From an uncultured Bacteroidales bacterium (lineage in GTDB: Bacteria > Bacteroidota > Bacteroidia > Bacteroidales > UBA11471): a stretch of 64,000 bases of DNA. The notes below the pieces were generated by a model. The model did not search any database. It was not told where the DNA came from and worked only from the letters and a program-made list of their open reading frames with translations. Shown piece by piece: positions 1-9,929 of the stretch. The DNA lies in NCBI GenBank assembly GCA_947589325.1, contig CANQAM010000005.1, forward strand, positions 43,546 through 107,545. Direction: 5' to 3'. The stretch's first letter is position 1. The number at the start of each line of letters is the position of its first letter. The position numbers and the translations under genes are program-made.

Positions 1-312
1 AAAAGAGAGTTTTTTCGCAAAATCGAAGTAAATGTACACCAAAGACCAAATACTCCAAATGAGAGAAACGTGCGGAATAAACGGAAATATCGCAGATTTT
101 GAAAAATAGAGATTGGCATATTCATTATAAGGAGACCATAACTCTTTCGTTGTTTCCTTTATCCGCTCCCGTTTCGCGGGAAACAAACAATAGCAAAGCG
201 CAAAAAGAATAATAATAATTATCTTTCTCAATAACTTAATCGGGAAATAGAGATAATAGGTCGAAAGGTTTATCCACTCTTCCAATCTATTCCGGCGTTG
301 TTGCTTTTTCAT
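1..312 (-). CDS. hypothetical membrane-associated protein, C-terminus truncated by window edge
   Basis: Open for 104 codons on the minus strand from ATG at 312-310 (MKKQQRRNRLEEWINLSTYYLYFPIKLLRKIIIIILFALCYCLF...) to the window edge; absent from the ORF track because no stop lies in the window; TAnnTTTG box upstream (340-347). Confidence 0.65.
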   Translation of the reverse strand, partial: MKKQQRRNRLEEWINLSTYYLYFPIKLLRKIIIIILFALCYCLFPAKRERIKETTKELWSPYNEYANLYFSKSAIFPFIPHVSLIWSIWSLVYIYFDFAKKLSF

Positions 313-339
313 AAATCGTTTCTCCTGTATTCCCCTGCA

Positions 340-347
340 CAAAGTTA
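340..347 (-). promoter_or_regulatory. Bacteroidota-type -7 box TAACTTTG
   Basis: CAAAGTTA on + strand, upstream of ATG at 312. Confidence 0.4.
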
Positions 348-393
348 AAAATTAATCCGAAAGAAGCGAAGCAAAGGGAGGGGGAAATAAAAA

Positions 394-422
394 ACCACCC
401 GCCTTTGACAAAGGCGGGTGGT
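394..422 (-). terminator. intrinsic terminator downstream of tRNA-Asn
   Basis: Perfect 13-bp inverted repeat accacccgccttt/aaaggcgggtggt with 3-nt loop, followed on the minus strand by a T-rich tract. Confidence 0.8.
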
Positions 423-425
423 GCG

Positions 426-499
426 CTCTTCAGGTAGGACTTGAACCTACGACCCTCTGATTAACAGTCAGATGCTCTAACCGACTGAGCTACTGAAGA
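426..499 (-). tRNA. tRNA-Asn (GTT)
   Basis: Cloverleaf: TCTTCAG acceptor paired with CTGAAGA, anticodon arm TCTGA-CTGTTAA-TCAGA (anticodon GTT), T arm GTAGG-TTCAAGT-CCTAC; 74 nt. Confidence 0.96.
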
Positions 500-524
500 A
501 GGTAACATTTCTAAAAATGCAGGG

Positions 525-532
525 CAAAAGTA
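525..532 (-). promoter_or_regulatory. -7 box TACTTTTG of tRNA-Asn promoter
   Basis: CAAAAGTA on + strand; a TTG lies 20 nt upstream on the minus strand, as at the second tRNA-Asn copy. Confidence 0.7.
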
Positions 533-555
533 ATGCGTTATTTCCAATTATACAA

Positions 556-563
556 TATATTTG
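556..563 (+). promoter_or_regulatory. -7 box TATATTTG
   Basis: TAnnTTTG match ~43 bp upstream of the S41 peptidase start. Confidence 0.5.
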
Positions 564-605
564 CGGAAAATTTTGTTTTTCTATCGAATATCAATACGCG
601 AAAAT

Positions 606-2276
606 ATGCGTCGAACAATTGTACTTGCGCTTTGTTTTGCCGTTGCCGCAGCGATGCCGTGCACGGCGCAAAAAAAGAAAAATCCCGCTTTCGATGCCAC
701 GCAGGGCATCGGCATCTTCGGCTCCGTGCTGAAAGAACTGAACACTTTTTACGTCGATACGCCCGACGTCGAAACACTTGTGGAAGAGGGCATCAACGCC
801 ATGCTCTACACGCTCGACCCCTATACCGTATATATCCCCGAAACGGAGAGCGACGATTTCAAATTCATGACGACAGGCGAATACGGCGGCATAGGCTCCC
901 TCATCAGCACCCGCGACAGCTTTACCTACATCGCCGAACCGTATGAGGGGCTTCCCGCGCAGATGTGCGGTCTAAAAGCCGGCGACAAGATACTGCGCAT
1001 CGACTCCGTTTCGGCGGTAGGACTTCCGTCCGAAAAGGTGAGCGAGCGCCTCAAAGGTCCGGCAAATACCATTGTAACCGTCGTAGTGGAGCGCCCTGAA
1101 ACGCTCGACACGCTCACGTTTGACGTCGTGCGCAAAAAAATCGTCCTGCCTGCCGTTCCCTATTACGGCGTGTTGCGCGACGGCATCGGTTACATCTATC
1201 TGCAAAGTTTCACCGACAAGGCTGCCGCCGAAGTAAAAGAGGCTCTGCTCGACCTGAAAAAGAATCATCATATCGATGCCCTCATTCTCGACCTGCGCAG
1301 CAATCCGGGCGGCATTCTCGACGAAGCCCTGCAAATCATCAACTATTTCGTGCCCAAAGGCGTCGAAGTGTTATCGACACGGGGGCGCGTAAAACAGTGG
1401 GACCGCACCTACAAAACGACACAGAAACCTATCGACGCGAATATTCCGCTCGCCGTGCTGATAAACAGTGAATCGGCATCGGCATCGGAAATCGTATCGG
1501 GCACATTGCAAGACCTCGACCGCGCCGTCATACTCGGCGAACGCTCTTTCGGGAAAGGGCTCGTGCAATCGACCCGCCCGCTGCCCTACAACGGCATGCT
1601 CAAAATCACGACATCGAAATACTACATTCCCAGCGGACGGTCGATACAAGCTATCGACTACTCGCACCGCAACGCTGCCGGTCGGGCAGAACGCATACCC
1701 GACAGCCTGACAACGGCCTACACCACCGCCGGAGGGCGCATCGTGCGCGACGGCGGCGGCATCACCCCCGACATAAAAATAGAACTGCCGCAGATTCCCA
1801 ACATCGTCTATTACCTCGTAACCGACCGACAAGTTTTCGACTACGCGACACGCTTCGAGCAGCAGCACCCGACTATCGCCCCGATAGAAGAATTCGTCAT
1901 CACGGACGAGATATACAACGACTTCAAAACCTATGTCAAAGAAAAAGATTTCAAATACGACCGCCGCAGTGAAAAAGTGCTCGAAGAGTTGCGCAAATGG
2001 ACAAAATTCGAGGGTTACTACACCGATGCCGAAGAAGAAATAAACTCACTGACCCAAAAGCTGTCGCACAACCTCGACCGCGATCTCGACGCTTTCCGCA
2101 AAGAGATAGAAGAACAGTTGGCGGCGGAAATCGTCAAACGGTACTACTACCAAAAAGGCGAAATCAAAGAGAATCTCAAACACGACCCCATCGTACAAAA
2201 AGCCGAAGAAACACTCCTCGACCGGAATCGGTACGATGCCTTGCTCAAACCGGCTCCCGCCGAAATAGAAAAGTAA
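606..2276 (+). CDS. S41 family C-terminal processing peptidase (PDZ domain)
   Basis: ORF 561-2276, internal ATG at 606 gives a signal peptide (MRRTIVLALCFAVAAAMPCTAQ); motifs GYIYLQSFTDKAAAEV, DLRSNPGGILDEALQI, SESASASEIVSGTLQD typical of CtpA/Prc. Confidence 0.9.
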   Translation: MRRTIVLALCFAVAAAMPCTAQKKKNPAFDATQGIGIFGSVLKELNTFYVDTPDVETLVEEGINAMLYTLDPYTVYIPETESDDFKFMTTGEYGGIGSLISTRDSFTYIAEPYEGLPAQMCGLKAGDKILRIDSVSAVGLPSEKVSERLKGPANTIVTVVVERPETLDTLTFDVVRKKIVLPAVPYYGVLRDGIGYIYLQSFTDKAAAEVKEALLDLKKNHHIDALILDLRSNPGGILDEALQIINYFVPKGVEVLSTRGRVKQWDRTYKTTQKPIDANIPLAVLINSESASASEIVSGTLQDLDRAVILGERSFGKGLVQSTRPLPYNGMLKITTSKYYIPSGRSIQAIDYSHRNAAGRAERIPDSLTTAYTTAGGRIVRDGGGITPDIKIELPQIPNIVYYLVTDRQVFDYATRFEQQHPTIAPIEEFVITDEIYNDFKTYVKEKDFKYDRRSEKVLEELRKWTKFEGYYTDAEEEINSLTQKLSHNLDRDLDAFRKEIEEQLAAEIVKRYYYQKGEIKENLKHDPIVQKAEETLLDRNRYDALLKPAPAEIEK

Positions 2277-2279
2277 AAT

Positions 2280-2816
2280 ATGTCTGTCGAAACCACACCG
2301 CTGCTCGACCCTTACCGTTTCTGCCCTCGCTGCGGGTCGGACAAGTTTGTCGGAAACAATGCCCAGTCGAAACACTATCTGTCGTGCGGGCTGGAATATT
2401 ACGTCAATCCCCGGGCTGCCGTGGTGGCGCTCATCACCGACGAAGACGGAAACATACTCGTGTGCCGGCGCGCCAAAGAGCCGGCGCAAGGAACGCTCGA
2501 CCTGCCCGGTGGATTCACCGATCTGAACGAAACCGCCGAAGAAGCTGTCGCGCGCGAGGTGCTCGAAGAAACCTCTTTGGCCGTAACGCGCTGCCGCTAC
2601 CTCTTTTCCCTACAAAACCGCTATCTCTACTCGGGCGTGGTGATACCGACAATGGATCTCTTTTTCGCCTGCGAAGTCGCCGACTTTTCGCCGCTCTCGG
2701 CACACGACGATGTGGCTGCCGTCCGCTTTCTTCCCCGTGCGGAAATAAAGCCGGAACTGTTCGGCCTCGCCTCTGTACGCAAAGGCATTGCCCGTATTCT
2801 GGAAGAAAACTTTTAG
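2280..2816 (+). CDS. NUDIX hydrolase with N-terminal zinc ribbon
   Basis: FCPRCGSDKF...LSCG zinc-ribbon-like start and Nudix box GGFTDLNETAEEAVAREVLEETSL. Confidence 0.9.
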   Translation: MSVETTPLLDPYRFCPRCGSDKFVGNNAQSKHYLSCGLEYYVNPRAAVVALITDEDGNILVCRRAKEPAQGTLDLPGGFTDLNETAEEAVAREVLEETSLAVTRCRYLFSLQNRYLYSGVVIPTMDLFFACEVADFSPLSAHDDVAAVRFLPRAEIKPELFGLASVRKGIARILEENF

Positions 2817-2871
2817 CGCTTTTTCCGAAATTTTGTTCGGAGCAGAATTTTTATTTTTCACAAGTTATCGC

Positions 2872-2879
2872 TACCTTTG
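2872..2879 (+). promoter_or_regulatory. -7 box TACCTTTG upstream of mutS
   Basis: TAnnTTTG match. Confidence 0.5.
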
Positions 2880-2908
2880 TTCGGATAAAAAAGAGCCGAT
2901 GAGGCACG

Positions 2909-5578
2909 TTGCCCGACGCCTCGCCGACCGATAAACGAACCCATAAAACTTTCCTGCCCGTGGCAAAAGAGATGGTCGAAACACCGCTGATGAAGCAATA
3001 CATCGAGATGAAAGCCGTTCACCCCGATGCCATTCTGCTGTTCCGGGTAGGCGACTTTTACGAAACCTTTTCCGACGATGCCATTACGGCATCCGAGATA
3101 CTGGGCATCACGCTCACCCGTCGGGCGAACGGCGTGGCACAATACGTCGAACTCGCCGGATTTCCGCACCACGCCCTCGACACCTACCTGCCGAAACTCG
3201 TGCGGGCCGGCAAGCGGGTGGCTATCTGCGAACAGCTCGAAGACCCCAAACTCACCAAAAAGTTAGTGAAACGCGGCATCACCGAGCTGGTAACGCCGGG
3301 CGTCGCTATCGACGACAACATTCTCGACCACAAGGAAAACAACTTTTTAGCCGGCATACATTTCGGGAAAAACAGCTGCGGCGTCGCTTTTCTGGACATT
3401 TCCACCGGCGAATTTCTGACGGCCGAAGGCAATTACGATTACGTGGACAAACTGATAGGAAATTTCCAACCCAAAGAGATTCTTTTCGAGCGGGGCAAAC
3501 GGAAAACCTTTGAGGAACATTTCGGCACCCGCTATTTCACCTTTGAACTCGACGACTGGATTTTCACCGAAGAGGCAGCCACCGAGCGGCTGCTGCGCCA
3601 TTTCGGCACCAAAAACCTGAAAGGATTCGGCGTGCAGCACCTCCCGCTCGGCATCATCGCCTCAGGCTCGCTGCTGCACTACCTCGACATCACCCAGCAC
3701 ACGCACATCGCGCACATACTTTCGCTCTCCCGCATCGAAGCCGACCGCTACGTGCGCCTCGACAAATTCACCATACGCAGCCTCGAACTGCTCGGCACGA
3801 TGAACGAAGGCGGCAAAAGCCTGCTCGACATCATCGACCGTACCGTATCGCCCATGGGGGCGCGGCTGCTGCGGCGGTGGCTCTCGTTCCCGCTGAAAGA
3901 GATACAGCCCATACGCGACCGGCAGGCTGCCGTCGAATACTTTTTCCGCAACCCCGATGCCAAAGAGCTTATCGACAAACAGCTGTCGCTCGTGGGCGAC
4001 CTCGAACGCCTGCTCTCCAAAGTAGCGGCAGGTCGCATCACCCCGCGCGAAACGGTACAGCTGCGGGTATCGCTCGCCGCCATAGAGCCGATACGCGACT
4101 GCTGCCAGAATGCCGACGAAGAGGTGGTGCAGCGCATCGCAGCGCAACTCAACCCGTGCGCCCTCATACGCGACCGCATCGAACGGGAAATTTCGCCCGA
4201 CGCCCCGACGCTCGTCAATCGCGGCGGCATCATCGCCGCAGGAGTAAACGCCGAACTCGACGAATTGCGTGAAATCTCCTATTCGGGCAAAGACTACCTG
4301 CTGCACCTGCAACAGCAGGAAAGCGAACGCACCGGCATCTCCAGCCTGAAAATCGGCTACAACAACGTATTCGGCTACTACATCGAAGTGCGGAACACGC
4401 ACAAAGACAAGGTGCCCGAAGAGTGGATACGCAAACAGACCCTCGTGGGCGCCGAACGCTATATCACGCAGGAACTGAAAGACTATGAGGAGAAAATCCT
4501 CGGCGCCGAAGAAAAAATCCTGTCGCTCGAAACAAAACTCTTCAACGACCTCGTGCAGGCGATTGCCGATTTCATTCCCGCCATACAGCTCGATGCCAAC
4601 CTGCTGGCTCGCCTCGACTGCCTGCTCTCCTTTGCCAAAGCCGCAGAAGAATACCACTACATACGCCCCGACGTAAACGACTCTTTCACTATCGACATCA
4701 AAGAGGGGCGGCACCCCGTCATCGAACGGCAGATGCCGCCGGGCGAAAGCTACATATCGAACAGCGTGATGCTCGACAACGACCACCAGCAAATCATCAT
4801 GATTACGGGGCCGAACATGGCGGGAAAATCGGCGCTGCTGCGGCAGACGGCACTGATTGTCATCATGGCGCAAATCGGGAGTTTCGTGCCCGCCGAAGCC
4901 GCACACATCGGGGTGGTCGATAAGGTATTCACCCGCGTCGGAGCCTCCGACAACATATCGCTTGGAGAATCGACGTTCATGGTAGAGATGAACGAAGCCG
5001 CCGACATACTCAACAACCTTTCCGACCGCAGCCTCGTGCTTTTCGACGAACTGGGTCGCGGCACGAGTACCTACGACGGCATTTCCATTGCATGGGCTAT
5101 CGTCGAATATATACACGAACACCGCCGCGCCCGAGCCAAAACGCTCTTTGCCACGCACTACCACGAATTGAACGAAATGGAAAAGACTTTCCGCCGCGTC
5201 GCCAATTACAACGTGTCGGTAAAGGAGGTGGACAATCGGGTGATTTTCCTGCGCAAACTCGTACGGGGCGGCAGCGAACACAGTTTCGGCATACACGTGG
5301 CAAAACTCGCCGGTATGCCGCAAGCCGTCGTACAGCGCGCCGGTGAAATACTGCACCAACTCGAAAGCGACAACCGCAAAAACGGCATCGCCAAGCCGAA
5401 GGTCGATCCGAAAGAAACGACGACGCAAGGCGGTGTGCAACTCAGCTTCTTCCAGCTCGACGACCCCATACTGAGTCAGGTGCGCGATGAAATACTCCAC
5501 ACCGACATCAACAACCTTACCCCCGTCGATGCCCTCAACAAACTCAACGACATTCGCAAAATCATCACCGGAAAATAA
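2909..5578 (+). CDS. mutS: DNA mismatch repair protein MutS
   Basis: [31 protein letters not shown]-terminus, Walker [29 protein letters not shown] start is TTG; ATG at 2972 is a plausible alternative start. Confidence 0.97.
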   Translation: MPDASPTDKRTHKTFLPVAKEMVETPLMKQYIEMKAVHPDAILLFRVGDFYETFSDDAITASEILGITLTRRANGVAQYVELAGFPHHALDTYLPKLVRAGKRVAICEQLEDPKLTKKLVKRGITELVTPGVAIDDNILDHKENNFLAGIHFGKNSCGVAFLDISTGEFLTAEGNYDYVDKLIGNFQPKEILFERGKRKTFEEHFGTRYFTFELDDWIFTEEAATERLLRHFGTKNLKGFGVQHLPLGIIASGSLLHYLDITQHTHIAHILSLSRIEADRYVRLDKFTIRSLELLGTMNEGGKSLLDIIDRTVSPMGARLLRRWLSFPLKEIQPIRDRQAAVEYFFRNPDAKELIDKQLSLVGDLERLLSKVAAGRITPRETVQLRVSLAAIEPIRDCCQNADEEVVQRIAAQLNPCALIRDRIEREISPDAPTLVNRGGIIAAGVNAELDELREISYSGKDYLLHLQQQESERTGISSLKIGYNNVFGYYIEVRNTHKDKVPEEWIRKQTLVGAERYITQELKDYEEKILGAEEKILSLETKLFNDLVQAIADFIPAIQLDANLLARLDCLLSFAKAAEEYHYIRPDVNDSFTIDIKEGRHPVIERQMPPGESYISNSVMLDNDHQQIIMITGPNMAGKSALLRQTALIVIMAQIGSFVPAEAAHIGVVDKVFTRVGASDNISLGESTFMVEMNEAADILNNLSDRSLVLFDELGRGTSTYDGISIAWAIVEYIHEHRRARAKTLFATHYHELNEMEKTFRRVANYNVSVKEVDNRVIFLRKLVRGGSEHSFGIHVAKLAGMPQAVVQRAGEILHQLESDNRKNGIAKPKVDPKETTTQGGVQLSFFQLDDPILSQVRDEILHTDINNLTPVDALNKLNDIRKIITGK

Positions 5579-6841
5579 ATGAAACGGTCTGACTTTGAAA
5601 TCATGGCACCCGTCGGTTCTTACGAATCGCTTGCCGCCGCCATACAAGGCGGTGCCGACTCCATATACTTCGGCATCGAAGGGCTGAATATGCGCGCCCG
5701 CAGCTCCAACAACTTCACCATCGACGACCTGCACGAGATAGCCCGCATCTGCCGCGAAAACGGATTGAAAAGCTACCTCACCGTCAATACGATCATTTAC
5801 GACAACGACACGGAGCTGCTGCACCGCATCATCGATGCCGCCCGCGATGCCGGACTCTCGGCTGTCATCGCCGGCGACGTCGCCGCCATGTCCTATGCCC
5901 GCAGCGTGGGGGTGGAGGTACACCTCTCGACCCAGCTCAATATCTCCAACACGGAAGCGCTGAAATTTTACGCGCAATTCGCCGATGTCGTAGTGCTGGC
6001 ACGAGAGCTAAATCTCGACCAAGTGGCACACATTCATCGGGAAATCGAACGACAGCACATCACCGGTCCTTCCGGAAAACCGATACGCATCGAAATGTTT
6101 GCGCACGGCGCCCTCTGCATGGCGGTTTCGGGCAAATGCTACCTGAGCCTCCACGAACTGAATGCGTCGGCAAACCGCGGCGCGTGCATGCAGGTATGCC
6201 GGCGCGGCTACACGGTGCGCGACCGCGAAAGCGACATCGAACTCGACGTGGAAAACCAATATATACTCTCGCCGAAAGACCTGAAAACGATACACTTCAT
6301 CAACCTGATGATGCAAGCGGGGGTGCGGGTATTCAAAATCGAGGGGCGCGCCCGCAGTGCGGAATATGTGCGCACGGTGGCGGAATGCTATCGGGAAGCG
6401 ATAGAGAGTGTACTCGACCATACGTTCGGCGACGAAAAAATAGCCGATTGGGACAACCGCCTGAGCAAGGTATTCAATCGCGGATTCTGGAACGGCTACT
6501 ATCTGGGACAGCGGCTCGGCGAATGGAGCCGCACCTACGGCTCGGAAGCCACCCGCGTAAAAGTGTATGTCGCCAAAGGCGTGAAATACTATTCCCGACT
6601 GGGCGTGGCGGAGTTCGTCATGGAAAGCGGCGAATTGCATGCCGGCGACGAAATCGTCATCACCGGCCCGACCACCGGCGCCATCATGACGACAGCAGAG
6701 GAGATACGGGTGGATTTGAAACCCGTCGCCAAAACCGTCAAGGGAGAACATTTTTCCATAAAACTCGACCAGAAAATACGTCCGTCGGACAAACTCTACA
6801 AATGGGAGAAAAACACGAAAGCGGAAAATCCGAAAAATTGA
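5579..6841 (+). CDS. U32 family peptidase / tRNA-rRNA hydroxylation-type protein
   Basis: U32 signature IEMFAHGALCMAVSGKCYLS; ATG directly abuts the mutS stop. Confidence 0.92.
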   Translation: MKRSDFEIMAPVGSYESLAAAIQGGADSIYFGIEGLNMRARSSNNFTIDDLHEIARICRENGLKSYLTVNTIIYDNDTELLHRIIDAARDAGLSAVIAGDVAAMSYARSVGVEVHLSTQLNISNTEALKFYAQFADVVVLARELNLDQVAHIHREIERQHITGPSGKPIRIEMFAHGALCMAVSGKCYLSLHELNASANRGACMQVCRRGYTVRDRESDIELDVENQYILSPKDLKTIHFINLMMQAGVRVFKIEGRARSAEYVRTVAECYREAIESVLDHTFGDEKIADWDNRLSKVFNRGFWNGYYLGQRLGEWSRTYGSEATRVKVYVAKGVKYYSRLGVAEFVMESGELHAGDEIVITGPTTGAIMTTAEEIRVDLKPVAKTVKGEHFSIKLDQKIRPSDKLYKWEKNTKAENPKN

Positions 6842-6862
6842 TTTTCGTACCGAAGTTTTTTC

Positions 6863-6870
6863 TACTTTTG
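6863..6870 (+). promoter_or_regulatory. -7 box TACTTTTG
   Basis: TAnnTTTG match ~27 bp upstream of the TPR gene. Confidence 0.55.
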
Positions 6871-6896
6871 TCCGGCAAAGCAATTCTTGTGTAAAG

Positions 6897-9800
6897 ATGA
6901 AAAAAAGAGCCTTATATTTATTTCTTTCCCTCTTATTCTTTTGCGGAACCCCGCTTCTGTCATCGGCGCAGAAACACATTCGCACCGAGCAGCCGACCCA
7001 CACCCGCGAACTGGCAAAACAGATGTACCGCGAAGGCAATTATGCCGGTTGCATCGACCTGATGCGCAGCTACCGACCTCATGCCGTCGAGCCTGCCGAC
7101 AAGGCGGCTGCCGACTACTACATCGCCGCCGCTGCCTACCGCGCCAAAGATCGCGACGCGCTCGCCCTGCTCGAAAACTACACCGCCGCCTATCCCGAAA
7201 CGCCGCAGGCGGAAGAAATAAAACTCCTTACAGCACACGCATATTTCGACAAGGGCGATTTCAAAAAGTCCGCCGACTTGTACAACGCCATCGACCTCGA
7301 CCGCCTTACTCCCGACCAACAAGCCGATTTGTTGCTGCACTTGGGCATCGCCTATACGCATCTTGGCAAAAACGATGATGCCGAGCGCTGTTTCGTCGCC
7401 GTCATCGCCGTTGGCGGCGAAAAGAAAAATGCTGCGCTCTACCGCAATTCCTATCTGCATTATGTCGAAAAAGAGTATGAAAAGGCAGGAGAGGGGTTTG
7501 CCTATCTGCTCGACGACAAGGAATTTGCACAGCCGTCGTCGGCATTTCTTACGCAATCGTACTTTGCCCGAAAGGAATACGAAAAAGCTATCGACGAGGG
7601 AAACCGCTATTTGCAAAACTATCCGAAAGACAGCATATATTACGAAATAAAACGTGTCATCGGCGAAAGCCATTTCCGTTCCGGCAAGCCGAAAGAGGCG
7701 GTCGAATATCTTTCCGACTATACCGCCCACACCGCTGCCCCGCTGCGCAGCAGCCTCTACACGCTGGGAGTAGCCTGCTATGAAAGCGGCGCTTGCGAAG
7801 ACGCCGTTTCCACGTTAGGACGGGTTACCGACCAGACCGACGCTTTAGCGCAAAATGCCTACCTGTATATCGGACAAAGCTATTTGAAGCTGAACGACAA
7901 AACCAATGCCCGACTTGCCTTCGAAATGGCATCGCGCTATTCGTTCGACCGGAAAGCGCAGGAAACAGCGCTATACAACTACGCCATGCTGCTGCATACC
8001 GGCACATTCTCGCCATTCGCCGAGTCGGTTACCGTCTTTGAAAAGTTCCTCAACCTCTTTCCGTCGTCGCGCTATGCAGGCACGGTCAGCGACAATCTGG
8101 CGGACGTATATCTGACGACTCGCAACTACGAAACGGCATTGCGCTCCATCAACAAAATAAAACGCCCCGACGCCAAAATACTCAAAGCCAAACAGCGCAT
8201 TCTCTACCGGCTCGGCACGGAGCGGTTCGCCGACAACGACCTCGACCGCGCCGCCGACTATTTTGCCCAAGCCATACGGGTGGGAAACTACGACAAAGAG
8301 GCAAAAGCCGACGCCTACCTGTGGCACGGCGAATGCCTTTACCGAAAAGAAAAATATGCCGAAGCGGCGGAAGACGGCATAAATTATCTGAACACCGCCG
8401 TCCGCAAAAATCCGCAAGGCTATTACAATCTCGGATACGCCTACTTCAAGCAGCACGATTTCACCAACGCGGCGCGCCGATTCGGCGACTACCTCGATGC
8501 CGAACAGCAAAGTCCGGCAAATATGCCGCGCATCGCCGACGCCCACACCCGTCAGGCCGACTGCCTGTATGCCCAACGCGACTTCGTAGGGGCGGAGGCT
8601 TATTATGGCAGAGCCGTCGAACTCTGTCCCGCCACCGGCGACTACGCCCTTTACCAAAAAGGCATCATGGCGGGGCTGCAAAAAAATCCGACCGAAAAGG
8701 CGGCAATCATGCAAGAGGTCGTCCGGAAATATCCCGAATCGGATTATGCCGATGATGCCTTGCTCGAAGAGGGATTGACCCACGTCGCCCTTCGGGACGG
8801 AAAAGCCGCCGGCTGTTTCCTGCAACTGCTCGACAACTATCCGAGGCAGGAAACCGCCCGCAAAGGCGGGCTGCAACTCGGCATGGTCTATTACAACAGC
8901 CGGCAGCCGCAAAAAGCCATCGACGCCTACAAGCGCGTCATTTCCACCTATCCGGGCAGCGACGAAGCCCGCCTCGCGCTCCAAGACCTCAAAGCCATTT
9001 ACATCGAGCAAAACAACGTCGATGACTACGCCGCCTACCTCAAAACCGTATCGGGCGACGTGAAGACCGAGGTTTCGGAACTCGATTCGCTCTCGTTCCT
9101 CGTCGCCGAGCGGGCATTCCTGAAACAGCCCGATGCCGCGTCTGCCGCCCAACTCGAACAGTATCTCAAAAAATATCCCGCCGGCGCCTACACGCTGCCG
9201 GCACACAACTACCTGTCGCGCTACCACTACGACAAAAAAGCCTACGGCAAAGCCCGCAAGGAGCTCGATTACATCTTGAAGCAGCCGAACAATCCCTATA
9301 CGGGCGATGCGCTGCTGCGGCTTGCAGACATACAGGAGCACGACAAAGAGTATGCCGATGCCTTCCGGAGTTATCAAACGCTCGAACCGCTCGCACAAAA
9401 CAAAGAGGTGCGGCAGACCGCCCGAGTGGGCATGATGCGCACGGCGCAAAAGTGCGGTATGCACAAGGAGGTCATCGCCGTTACCGACAAACTGCTGGCA
9501 GAACCCACCTTGTCGCCCGAATGCGTCCGCGATGCCCATACCGCCCGCGCCGAAAGTTTCATGGCGCTCGGCAACACGGCAAAAGCGGCAGCGGAATGGG
9601 AAGTCCTCTCCCAAGACCCGCGCACCGAAATCGGAGCCAAATCGGCATACCTGCTGGCACAATATCACCTCGACAACAGCAACGACACCGAAGCCGAAGC
9701 CGTCGTAACCCGCCTGCTCGAAACCGGCACGTCGCACCAGTATTGGCTGGCGCGCTGTTTCATCGTGCTTTCCGACGTATATGCCTTGCGGGGCGACTAC

Positions 9801-9929
9801 TTCCAAGCCAAACAATACCTGTTGAGTTTACAGAACAATTACAAGGGCGACGACGACATCGAAAAACTCATCAATGTCCGTCTCCAAAAATTGCAAACCG
9901 CCCAAAACAACACCAATTCCGACAACTGA
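6897..9929 (+). CDS. tetratricopeptide repeat protein, exported
   Basis: Signal peptide MKKRALYLFLSLLFFCGTPLLSSAQ; many degenerate TPR units (e.g. GMVYYNSRQPQKAIDAYKRVISTYPGSDEARLA). Confidence 0.9.
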   Translation: MKKRALYLFLSLLFFCGTPLLSSAQKHIRTEQPTHTRELAKQMYREGNYAGCIDLMRSYRPHAVEPADKAAADYYIAAAAYRAKDRDALALLENYTAAYPETPQAEEIKLLTAHAYFDKGDFKKSADLYNAIDLDRLTPDQQADLLLHLGIAYTHLGKNDDAERCFVAVIAVGGEKKNAALYRNSYLHYVEKEYEKAGEGFAYLLDDKEFAQPSSAFLTQSYFARKEYEKAIDEGNRYLQNYPKDSIYYEIKRVIGESHFRSGKPKEAVEYLSDYTAHTAAPLRSSLYTLGVACYESGACEDAVSTLGRVTDQTDALAQNAYLYIGQSYLKLNDKTNARLAFEMASRYSFDRKAQETALYNYAMLLHTGTFSPFAESVTVFEKFLNLFPSSRYAGTVSDNLADVYLTTRNYETALRSINKIKRPDAKILKAKQRILYRLGTERFADNDLDRAADYFAQAIRVGNYDKEAKADAYLWHGECLYRKEKYAEAAEDGINYLNTAVRKNPQGYYNLGYAYFKQHDFTNAARRFGDYLDAEQQSPANMPRIADAHTRQADCLYAQRDFVGAEAYYGRAVELCPATGDYALYQKGIMAGLQKNPTEKAAIMQEVVRKYPESDYADDALLEEGLTHVALRDGKAAGCFLQLLDNYPRQETARKGGLQLGMVYYNSRQPQKAIDAYKRVISTYPGSDEARLALQDLKAIYIEQNNVDDYAAYLKTVSGDVKTEVSELDSLSFLVAERAFLKQPDAASAAQLEQYLKKYPAGAYTLPAHNYLSRYHYDKKAYGKARKELDYILKQPNNPYTGDALLRLADIQEHDKEYADAFRSYQTLEPLAQNKEVRQTARVGMMRTAQKCGMHKEVIAVTDKLLAEPTLSPECVRDAHTARAESFMALGNTAKAAAEWEVLSQDPRTEIGAKSAYLLAQYHLDNSNDTEAEAVVTRLLETGTSHQYWLARCFIVLSDVYALRGDYFQAKQYLLSLQNNYKGDDDIEKLINVRLQKLQTAQNNTNSDN

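Noticed and set aside
517-732. Short ORF MQGKSNALFPII... and its twin start at 34633-35421 (MQGKSNALFSIL...)
   Set aside because: Both begin inside the duplicated tRNA-Asn promoter region; shared peptide reflects DNA duplication, not a gene family.
3662-5977. 771-aa minus-strand ORF antisense to mutS
   Set aside because: Lies opposite an unambiguous mutS in the codon-complementary frame; it arises from codon bias avoiding stop complements and shows no family motif.
7971-9815. 614-aa minus-strand ORF antisense to the TPR gene
   Set aside because: Shadow ORF opposite a well-supported coding gene; no recognisable domain.
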